64,000 nt of DNA. It comes from Linanthus parryae (Eukaryota; Streptophyta; Magnoliopsida; Ericales; Polemoniaceae). The stretch lies in NCBI GenBank assembly GCA_023055425.1, contig JALGPY010000003.1, positions 56,529,891 through 56,593,890 on the forward strand. Reading direction: 5' to 3'. The position numbers and the translations under genes are program-made. The notes beneath the pieces are model-generated. The model ran no database searches and was not told where the DNA came from. It saw nothing but the letters and a program-made list of their open reading frames with translations. Shown piece after piece: positions 55,220 to 64,000 of this stretch (its first letter is position 1; the number at the start of each line of letters is the position of its first letter).

Positions 55220-57537
55220 TGTTCGACGAAAAATAATCCCAAGTATAGGATATCGATACAAGTAGTAATCCGGTAAGAACGGAGTCGAATCCACAAGGAG
55301 AGGAGGGTTAGATAATGACTTACTATACTAGTGATAGAAAGTGACTAAGCTACTAACTAGAGCAATTAAAGGAAATTTCTCAATGACTTTAAAGCTTGCC
55401 AAACTATCAAATGCACCAAAATCAATTGATGGAGAAAGTTGAGGTTTAATTTTAAGAACAAAGTAAACGACTACTAGAGCTACGATTCAAGAAACTAAGT
55501 GAAATGATAAGTAGAGAGGGGCTAGGGATCATCGCTTTCTCTAGTTACCAATCCTCCTATTACATTCAAGCCCGGTTCTAACATTGCATGTGTCAATCCC
55601 CAAGACAAGTATCTCAAGAAGTGATTTCTCATGCAATCCAACTCGCGACAAGAGAAGTGTGTAAATCCAACACGCTAATCAATCACTAAAGAGGCTATTC
55701 AAACAAGATTCCCCAAATTTCAAGTGTTTCAAGCATCAACCATATGTAAACACACGTAGGTGTTTCCACATGAAAGATCAAGCAACAAATGAGATTTTCA
55801 AATTCTCACTCAAATCACCTAACTAGAACTCAATTTCTCAAAGTTAAGGTTGACGAGTTCCTATCACTCAAGTGAAACTTCAAATCAAACAAGTCGAGAG
55901 TATTCGCACATCTACCTATTCAATGCATCAAACACTTCAACTAGAGAAATCCAACCATTTCATTAATCATTCAAGTGAACCCAATTGAAGTCATTCATCC
56001 TTGAAGTTCAACTTGAATCAATAGGAAGAGGCAGTAGATAGTCCCAAATCACCCAAGCAATTGAATTAGCAAGACATAATAGAGAATTCAAGAGAGATTG
56101 AGAGAAATTTAACTTTCAATAATCAAAACTTGAATTCACACTTCAAAGAATCAATACACTTGCTACTAATTCAATCCCAACAACTTGATTTAACTACACA
56201 AATAGAAGAACTAACCAACCACTTTGATTCCAAAACTACAAATTCTAGCAAAACATCACCAAAACATGATACGAAGCTATCAAAATGACCAGAGTTTGAT
56301 GAACTCAGCTGCTGCTGCTGCTACAGTGAAGAACAGAGCAAAAACACAACAGCAGCAGTGAGACAACCCTCAATCAGAGCACTACAGCTTCAAAAACGAA
56401 TCAAAAAAAGACTCCTCTCTCCCCCTCTTCCTCGTTCTCTGTTCTTGGCCTTTAGAGAGCTCAAGAACAAACCCAGAAGAGGGAGAAATCAGAGAGAGAG
56501 AGAGAGAGAGAGAGAAAGAGGATAATCAGGGGACCCGAACAGAGCAATCTCGAACCGAATGGACTGAGAGGGCCGCTTCAATTCTTCGATTCAGCTATAT
56601 ATAGACGCTTCTTCTAGGTGACTTGGCCTCCAAGAACTGATCCTAGCCTTCCAATTCATCTCCTATCATCTCTGTCGTCGACCTATACTTCGTCCTTAAG
56701 AACCCTAGGAATTAGGGCTTTTCTCTTCGCTAAGTTTTGGGCCGAATTGAAGACATGGTTAGGTAGAGGATGGGTTGGGGAGAAGATTGGTATCGGTCTC
56801 GTGCGATTTGGTGGAGATTTGATTGGGGTTTGAGGGTGGTCCGAGTCTTCCACGAGCTTCAATGGTGGTCTGCTCTGTTCTTCCGTGTTTCAGCGTCGGG
56901 GAGAGAGTTTTGAGAGAGCTGGCGTGAGATGTTTCGCCTAATTTGCAAAAAGGCCCCCTCTAGTTTGATGGGGGCTTTAAAAGGCCCCCAAACCTTCTTA
57001 AAAATTTTGGAAAATTACAACTCCACCCCAATCCGTTAAGAAGTCATCTTTTTAGTCCTTAGAAACTTTAGAACCTTGCATTTTGGCCCCGATTCTGTTA
57101 GTTTCTTCTCAAAAAACCCCTTGGATGCAACTTTGGCCTTGTAATGTGGCCTCTTGGCTTCTAAATCTTCATTTTTGGCCTATTTCTTTACATATCTTCT
57201 CATAAAGGCCCTTGAATCTTCACTTTAACTTGCAATTTAGTTGCTTTGTCTTCAACTTTAGCCTCTTTATCACTTGAATTCTTCAAATTAAGTCCCTTTA
57301 ACTCCTTCTCCATATTCCTTGACCCTCCTAAGCTCACTTGAACCGCCTCTTAAGTCTTGTGGAATATTTCTTTGAGTCTCAAAGCGCAATATTTCCTATA
57401 AAATAAAGAAATTCCACACAAACTAAAAGAAACAAGCATAAGTCTAGAAATAGGGTTATAATACACAAGTAACACATAAAAAAAAGTTATCAAGAGTTCA
57501 ATAACATACTAAAATGTGCAATTTACGATCCTTAACA
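55220..57537 (-). mobile_element. 5' LTR of the gypsy element, full length
   Basis: 2318 bp. U3 is at the high-coordinate side of a palindromic TATA region CTATATATAG (56595-56604). A near-palindrome GGGGGCTTTAAAAGGCCCCC lies in U3 at about 56970-56990 and an (AG)n tract at 56491-56514 lies just downstream of the TATA box. Confidence 0.9.
56595..56604 (-). promoter_or_regulatory. TATA box of gypsy 5' LTR
   Basis: CTATATATAG, palindromic, about 930 bp inside the LTR from its 5' end. It is absent from the deleted 3' LTR. Confidence 0.5.
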
Positions 57538-57634
57538 ATTAGCTAGTCCCAAAACTAATGAACCACGTAAATTCTTGTGTTCTTGATCTTGCTTTTGTTT
57601 CTTGTTTTCTCTTGTTTCTCGCGTATTGGATTCC

Positions 57635-59436
57635 TGATAACTCTATATTAGAGTTATATTTCTTCTACGTTTGTGTACCGTTTTGTGTAGTTTCCGGGTT
57701 GAATATATTAGAAATACACTATGAACTTGAGGAAATTGAATAAGTATAGCTTTGAGTGATAAATTGTTAATCTGGGCGTTTTTCACATTATTTACATTTA
57801 TTTTGTCACTTTTGATCGCACGGGGTGTTTTCTTGTTGTGTTGGATAGAAAACGGAGCTCATGGATCAAGAGGAGGAGGAAAAAGAACTTCAGAACAAAT
57901 TTGGAAGCTTGGGAGAGGAAGAAATTGGAAGAAAAGAGGACAAAGATGGAAAAAGGGGGTCAAAGTGTCATTTTAGAAAGTTTGGATAATGACACTTAAC
58001 ACTCCCAATGAAGAGTAGAAAAGAAGACTTATAAAAATTGAGAAGAAGACAAGTGAAGAAAAAACCCACTGAAGTGTAGGATCAAAAGTTGATCCTAGGA
58101 TCTGAAGTAGATCGCAGGATCACAATATGTGATCGCACGATCAGTTGGGCGAAGTTGGTAGAGAAAAAAAGAAAACTCGCTAGAGTGTAAGATCACCTCT
58201 GTGATCGTAGGATCAACCCAGATCGCACGATCAGAGAAAGGAGATCGTGCGATCTGCTGAAGCTAGATGTGCGATTTTGCTTGTTTTTGAGCCAAAACTA
58301 CGTCATTTAGTGTTATGTTATTTCTAACCTAGTTGGGGAATAATTAATACACGTAATATTGATTCAAGGAGGCACTCTTCATCTATTATTCATTCACTCA
58401 CGCAAGGAGGAAGAGGAGAGACGGGGGTCAAGAGGAGGATTCCTCCTCCATTGAAGATCGAGGGTTTCATCATCACCTTCTTCTTCTTCTCTCTCAATCT
58501 TTATATGGAGAAACTTGTAAGTCTTGTTTGGTTGATTATTATTAGCTAGACGTTTTGCTTGGCATCTCTATGAGAGCCTAGGGTTCATGTAAACGATGAT
58601 ATTTTTTTGGATTTGATCTTTGCTTCATGATTTCTTGATTTCTTCGTTTGAATCAACTCTAGTTTCTTGTTTATGTTAGTAATGCTAATTGAGTGACATG
58701 ATTGGGAGATAAACTAGGGTTCAAGAACGAGGGTTTGTTCAATAGTTGATTCATGCTTAAAGTTAGCAATATTTTAATTCAATTGTTCATAATCTATGCT
58801 TAATTCTTAATGGGGATGGAGTAATTGACCGGAACCATTAGTTAGCTAGTGAGGTGCGCGACAGTGACTTTAAATAGCTAGGATGAGATATGAGCATCAA
58901 TCCCGTATCACTGAGACTGAGAAGAGACGTGTTAGGATTGGCTAGTGTGGGTAGATTCGGTAGGTGAGATTCGACTATTTCGTGAAACGGTGGACCGACA
59001 GGACCTGTTTTCGTGCATGTCGTTAGCCTACTAGAACGGAGTGGTAGACACAAGAGACCGATAGGAGATTGTAGTCTACCGTGAAGTAGAATGACTTGAG
59101 ACCGATAGGAGATAGTCAGTGCTGTTACCCGGCTTAGTTAGAATATAGTTAACGTGTTGCTCAGATAATCCGGAAATCGTCTACAACCCTAGGTGATCTA
59201 GAGATTGCCTAGTTTCTCCATATCTATTTCTTAAATATAAAATACAAAAATATTAGCTTAATTGTTATTTTAATTTATAAATCAAGCAAACCCTTCCTCT
59301 TGTACCGTACTCTAAATTAAGTAACTAATTAAATAATGTCAAGCCTGTCCTCGTGGGATCGATAACTTGGGGTTGAAATACCACCCCTATATTACTTGAC
59401 CGTGCACTTGCGCATACGCGTTAAGAATCCGCGTCA
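57635..59436 (+). mobile_element. 5' LTR of Athila-like element
   Basis: 1802 bp, TGATAACTC start and CCGCGTCA end. U3 includes a cluster of GATC palindromes (58078-58256). The homologous LTR starts at 62583. Confidence 0.9.
58078..58256. repeat. GATC palindrome cluster in LTR
   Basis: Fourteen GATC sites in about 180 bp, arranged as inverted words: GATCCTAGGATC (perfect palindrome), GATCACA/TGTGATC, GATCGCACGATC, and 14-bp perfect arms CAGATCGCACGATC (58219-58232) and GATCGTGCGATCTG (58243-58256) with a 10-base loop. The 3' LTR holds the same cluster at about 63025-63204 with small changes. Confidence 0.9.
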
Positions 59437-59442
59437 AGTTTT

Positions 59443-59460
59443 TGGCTCCGTTTCCGGGGA
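59443..59460 (+). other. Degenerate tRNA-Asp primer binding site
   Basis: TGGCTCCGTTTCCGGGGA, 16 of 18 matches to the tRNA-Asp complement, six bases after the LTR end. Confidence 0.75.
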
Positions 59461-59609
59461 CAGCGGTAGATTATTTATTTAGGAGTTAGTTTAGAGTACT
59501 TTTATTTTAGTTTGGTTAAATTTTTTTTTCTTATTATATATCTCTGTGCTTCACGGGTGTCTTATGAGTTTGTTTCTCAGGAACGCAGGAAGCAAGAGAC
59601 AATTTAAGC

Positions 59610-60741
59610 ATGTGGAGCGAAGACTGTTATTCGGGTCCCCCCTACTGTTTCCACTGCAGGGGTAACCATGAAGACGAGGACGCATGCATAATTTGGTGCT
59701 ACGTATGCGGCATTTGGCACGAACGTAGAGACTCATGTCGAGTACATGCACCCCAGCTTCATCAGCACCAGGAAGACTCATCAGCAATTATGGCAGAACG
59801 GCGTAGTATTATGAATGACATCGAAGTGTGCGCCAAATTTTTGTCCATAGATGCACAATTACCACAAGAGGATTCTGCCACAGGTATGGAATACGTGAGG
59901 GAGATGATGAAGAAGATAAAGAAACGAGTAGAAAGACTGTCAACAGCAGGGGAATCTATTATTCAAGAGGAGCCCTTGCCACATGACAGTGAGCCTCATA
60001 TTGAACCTTCATCATCACCACCACAAGTGGAATAAGAGATACCTGAGACGAGCGAAGAATGCAATGTCCAGGAACCATTGGTGGACTCTGCCATTTATGA
60101 GGACTCAGACTCTGCTTCAGACTGGGGTGGACTTGTGTGCCCAAGATGGTACGTATTGCCAGCCAAAACTGCAAGAGCCCTCACTTTCTTGGCATGAATG
60201 GGAAGATACCAGCATTGGAAGCCTATGGTGTGTCGACGATGAAGCTGGTGAAACACTTGTGCTCAATGCTATTGAGGTAAAATCCCCAATTTTGATTAAT
60301 AATGAATTCTCCAAATCTTATGTCACGCAAGTCTGCGACGAGCTGGAAAAATTATTGTATGGAGATTCTTATGGGGAAGAATTTGATGAGAAACTTCCAA
60401 TCACTTGTTCTATGGGCGATTCTATTGATCATCCATATGCCATAGTCAAGGAGTTGGCAGTCAGCAAGTGTGGGGGTGTGGATGAATTTCATGGGTCATG
60501 TGAAGAGCATCTAGCGCAGATGAGGTATCACTGGGATGATTTTATGGCCAGAGATTCATTTGAGCCCAGTGGTACTTGGTGGAAGTTTCTCAGGAAGATC
60601 AATTGCAAAATGAAAGGAGTCAGCTTCCACAATTGCCCACCTTCTTCAGAGCACAGGGGTGCACGTGAAGTTATCGAGAAGAGATGGTGGAAGAAGAAGA
60701 AGTGGAGGGATAAAGCATCCTCCACCATCCTTTTCGGTTGA
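59610..60741 (+). pseudogene. Zinc-ligand-rich ORF of Athila-like element
   Basis: From ATG 59610 the product starts with a Cys/His-rich block: CFHCRGNHEDEDAC and CYVCGIWHERRDSCRVH within the first 45 residues, two CxxC-containing putative zinc sites. A coiled-coil-like MEYVREMMKKIKKRVERL stretch follows, then an acidic tail. A TAA at 60033-60035 interrupts the frame, and a frameshift near 60185 moves to the frame reading LWCVDDEAGETLVLNAIEV through RYHWDDFMARD to WKFLRKINCK and SSTILFG. The whole would be about 375 codons. It is the only ORF of the element and sits in gag position, but I do not recognise a known gag. The family is not recognised. Confidence 0.5.
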
Positions 60742-62582
60742 GGTAACCGGGTCGGGCTGTCGACCTTAAATTACAAGCGCTGCTTGGGAGGCAACCCAAT
60801 GTAGATTAGGATGCAATTTGTTTCTGTTTTTGCTTTTAGTTCTCCATATTTGATTTTGAGGGGTGAGAGAGAGTTGTGTTAATTCTTCCAATCAGTGTGC
60901 AGGGACACAGGTACAGAAGACGCTCCGCGTTCCCCTTCTTGATGCGTGTGATAGAGAATGTGAGTAGGCGCATCGGAATCCGGACGCGAGGTGAGACTTT
61001 TCCGGAAACTGTCAACGGTCCACAAGACCCCTTCTTGTTGCAGTTTCGCGGCAACGGTGCCCATGTAGGTCCGGGCACCCCAGGTACCTTTAACTCTCTC
61101 TCTTGTTTCTACATTTTGAACGGTAATTGTGGAGATCCACCGCCTACACATTTAAGCGATGAGTCCTCTTATTATTTATTTAAATTCGTTGAGGACAACG
61201 AAACGCTTAAGTGTGGGGGGTCTGTGTACATTTTGCTAGCCATGTCTGTCCTTGCATAGCCTTGTTACATGTAGTTGTGTAGTATTGTGAGTATTGTGTG
61301 GTTAGTGTAATGTTTTTAATATATTGTTGTATTGTGATAAGTTCAAATTTTTTCTGCATTGTTCTGCACTTTTATATTATTGAGTCCCCTACCCAAAACG
61401 TGTGGTTAATCGAGTTGGCCAAAAGCATGTAGAGTCTAGGAAATATGAAAAACAAAAAATTAAAAAAAAAGATTAAAAAGTGAAAAATCAGAAAAATTTA
61501 ATTTTTTTTAGAATAAGGGCAATTAATGAAGCTAGAAACCGAAGAGAGTTCAATGAAAGAGTCTCAGAGAATAGGAAGCACCGTAGTAGGGATGTTTTTA
61601 ATTCTTAGAATTTTGCGCACCTGTTTCACGAAAGGATGTCCCGGGTATTCAGGGAAATGTGGAAAGTAGACGAGGGCACACCGTTAGTTTCTTTATTGTG
61701 CTAGGAGGATTTAATCCTAAGTAGTTGAATAGTCTGTTTTCGAGTGGAAACTTGTGGCCTCTTGCAAATCTGGGGTGGACCTTCGTGTAGAGTTGGTTTC
61801 ATGTGGTACACTGGCTTAGCCTAAGTGAAGTTAGGGAGTGTACACCACCATCCCTTTAGGCGGTTTCAAGAGCTAACCGAAAAATCCCACACTTAGTAGC
61901 TCTAAATGCACGGTTGAAAAAAAAATAGAAGAGAATGAAGAAAAAAAAAATTAAAATCTTCTCTTGGATTAGATACGGTGAACAACCTAATGTGCCTCCG
62001 TTCACTCGGGGAATTTGGATTCAATCCAATTAGAGCGTCTAGGGAAAATTAAAGTCAAGCCGTATTACATGGAGTTGTGTCTCCCGTCAATGGGACAACT
62101 TGCATTCAATGCAATAGCGGCTAAGAGGGTCTGAAAAATTCAAATGACTTGGCGACGAAAGACTATCTTAGAATTTGTGATGCCTAGACCCTCTGAGCTA
62201 AAGGACGTGCCCAAGTCTTGGATTGTTTATGGTGGATGTTTGGGGACCCCTTAGTGAACTTGTGCGTAGGATCACTCTACTTCAATTTCTTGCTATTGGT
62301 TGTGAAATTTCGAAAAAGACTTGTGAGAGCTTGATGATTTGGGTTAGTGATAGCGAGATTGCCCAATCTCTAACTAAAAAGAAAAAGAAATTTGCGTTGT
62401 TTAATTCTTGCATTGTTCTATAATCGAGTTGCATTGAATAGTCATGTAGATTGCATGGGTGTGTGTGTTGTTTGTGTCACATGGCTAGTGAAGTTGAATG
62501 CAATTCGGTGGATTGAAAATCATAGTGTGAGAGATGTTTTTGATTTTTCTCGGGACGCGCAAAAAGGTAGTGTGGGGGGATT
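60742..62582 (+). other. Non-coding 3' internal region of Athila-like element
   Basis: About 1.8 kb holding the GGGAGGCAACCC stretch, GAGGACAACG with TTAAGTGTGGGGGGTC (about 61190-61223), A-rich runs and a final PPT. No gene is supported; shorter frames here have no domain. Confidence 0.6.
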
Positions 62583-64000
62583 TGATAACTCTATATTGGA
62601 GTTATATTTCTTCTACGTTTGTGTACCGTTTTGTGTAGTTTCCGGGTTGAATATATTAGAAATACACTATGAACTTGAAGAAATTGGATAAGTGTAGCTT
62701 TGAGTGATAAATTGTTAGTCTGGGCGTTTTTCACATTATTTACATTTAATTTGTCACTTTTGATCGCACGGGGTGTTTTCGTGTTGTGTTGGACAGAAAA
62801 CGGAGCTCATGGATCAAGAGGAGGAGGAAAACGAACTTAAGAACATATGCGGAAGCTTGGGAGAGGAAGAAATTGGAAGAAAAGAGGACAAAGATGGAAA
62901 AAGGGGTCAAAGTGTCATTTTAGAAAGTTTGGATAATGACACTTAACACTCCCAATGAAGAGTAGAAAAGAAGACTTAGAAAAATTGAGCAGAAGAAAAG
63001 TGAAGAAAAAACCCACTGAAGTGTAGGATCAAAAGTTGATCCTAGGATCTGAAGTAGATCGCAGGATCACAATATGCGATCGCACGATCAGTTGGGCGAA
63101 GTTGGTAGAGAAAAAAAGAAAACTCACTGGAGTGTAAGATCACCTCTGTGATCGTAGGATCAACCCAGATCGCACGATGAGAGAAAGGAGATCGTGCGAT
63201 CTTCTGAAGCTAGATGTGCGATTTTGCTTGTTTTTGAGCCAAAACTACGTCATTTAGTGTTATGTTATTTTCTAACCTAGTTGGGGAATAATTAATACAC
63301 GTAATATTGATTCAAGGAGTCACTCTTCATCTATTATTCATTCACTCACGCAAGGAGGAAGAGGAGAGACGGGGGTCAAGAGGAGGATTCCTCCTCCATT
63401 GAAGATCGAGGGTTTTCTCTCTTCTTCTTCTTCTTCTTCTCTCTCAATCTTTGTATGGAGAAACTTGTAAGTCTTGTTTGGTTGATTATTATTAGCTAGA
63501 CGTATTGCTAGGCATCTCTATGAGAGCCTAGGGTTCATGTAAACGATGATATTTTTTCGGATTTGATCTTTGCTTCATGATTTCTTGATTTCTTCTTTTG
63601 AGTCAACTCTAGTTTCTTGTTTATGTTAGTAATCCTAATTGAGTGACACGATTGGGAGATAAACTAGGGTTCAAGAACTGGGGTTTGTTCAATAGTTGAT
63701 TCATGCTTAAAGTTAGCAATATTTTAATTCAATTGTTCATAATCTATGCTTAATTCTTAAAGGGGATGGAGTAATTAACCGGAACCGTTAGTTGGCTAGT
63801 GAAGTGCGCGATAGTGACTTTAAATAGCTAGGATGAGATATGAGCATCAATCCCGTATCACTGAGACTGAGAAGAGACGTGTTAGGATTGGCTAGTGTGG
63901 GTAGATTCGGTAGGTGAGATTCAACTATTTCGTGCAACGGTGGACCGACAGGACCCGTTTTCGTGCATGTCGTTAGCCTACTAGAACGGACTGGTAGACA
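62583..64000 (+). mobile_element. 3' LTR of Athila-like element, truncated by window end
   Basis: TGATAACTC start as at 57635, aligned over its whole visible length with few substitutions. A TTC repeat is expanded at 63421-63440 relative to the 5' LTR. The remaining ~380 bp lie outside the window. Confidence 0.9.

Larger units (their letters stand above)
50391..57537 (-). mobile_element. Non-autonomous Ty3/gypsy element with unequal LTRs
   Basis: Minus-strand order: 5' LTR (57537-55220), perfect tRNA-Asp PBS (55213-55196), internal region (55195-51786), PPT-like TAGTTGGGGTGTG, 3' LTR (51785-50391). LTR ends are TGTTAAGGATCG and CGTCGAACA. Flanks ATTTG (50386-50390) and ATTAG (57538-57542) look like a 5-bp duplication with one mutation. 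The internal region carries CTCGAGGACGAGCAAAAGG-like sequence before the PPT, as in Tat/Athila-group elements, but no RT, RNase H or integrase, so it depended on a partner for mobility. Confidence 0.85.
57635..64000 (+). mobile_element. Non-autonomous Athila-like gypsy element, runs off window
   Basis: 5' LTR 57635-59436, PBS-like TGGCTCCGTTTCCGGGGA (59443-59460, two mismatches from the tRNA-Asp complement), internal region 59437-62582 with one degenerate ORF, PPT (GTAGTGTGGGGGGA, about 62567-62580), 3' LTR from 62583 to beyond the window. GCTTGGGAGGCAACCC (about 60782-60797) and GTTGAGGACAACGAAACGC (about 61188) are stretches also known from Athila-group elements near the pol end and PPT. 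The 3.1-kb interior has no RT, integrase or protease. Confidence 0.85.

Overview
This window is plant nuclear DNA, most likely from a eudicot. The LTR retrotransposons carry plant-type primer binding sites (tRNA-Met for Ty1/copia, tRNA-Asp for the Athila-like Ty3/gypsy elements), the LINE is of the plant L1 type with a C-terminal RNase H, and there is a MuDR-like transposon. Almost everything is nested or decayed mobile DNA plus one large tandem repeat. I see no intact host gene, rRNA gene, CRISPR array or bacterial-style operon.

Layout. 1-906: 3' internal end and truncated LTR of an unclassified element (unit A). 907-3470: internally deleted copia fragment. 3471-6811: antisense Athila-like gypsy element (gag remnant, tRNA-Asp PBS, 1.6-kb LTR with an unusual palindrome cluster). 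6812-8512: 3' internal part of a second unit A copy, carrying an antisense plant-mobile-domain-like ORF. 8513-12047: second unit A LTR, split by a 2914-bp solo LTR (9007-11920) with 5-bp target duplications. 12048-22085: tandem array of ~2.85-kb units, each built of two diverged halves, with an (ATT)n microsatellite and a two-exon coding remnant per unit.

22086-29232: L1-type LINE on the minus strand, degenerate. 29233-37639: copia element with both LTRs, degenerate pol. 37792-40451: another copy of the 2.85-kb unit, containing a perfect fold-back. 40452-44137: gene-poor DNA with a possible Helitron end, a tRNA-like SINE head and an (AT)25 tract. 44138-50060: complete MULE/MuDR-like transposon with ~195-bp TIRs and a perfect 9-bp target duplication; its transposase gene is broken. 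50391-57537: non-autonomous gypsy element (minus) with two unequal LTRs and a perfect tRNA-Asp PBS. 57635 to past the window end: non-autonomous Athila-like element (plus) with a zinc-ligand-rich ORF and LTRs rich in GATC palindromes.

How it works together: the elements have mainly inserted into one another, so flanks and target duplications give a partial order of events. The most unusual material is (a) the 2.85-kb hierarchical tandem array with a decaying duplicated exon pair, (b) the different palindrome arrays in the U3 regions of two Athila-like LTRs, (c) the antisense mobile-domain ORF next to a polypurine tract and LTR, and (d) two rearrangement scars that look like template switching. 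All calls come from reading the sequence; no database search or alignment program was run.
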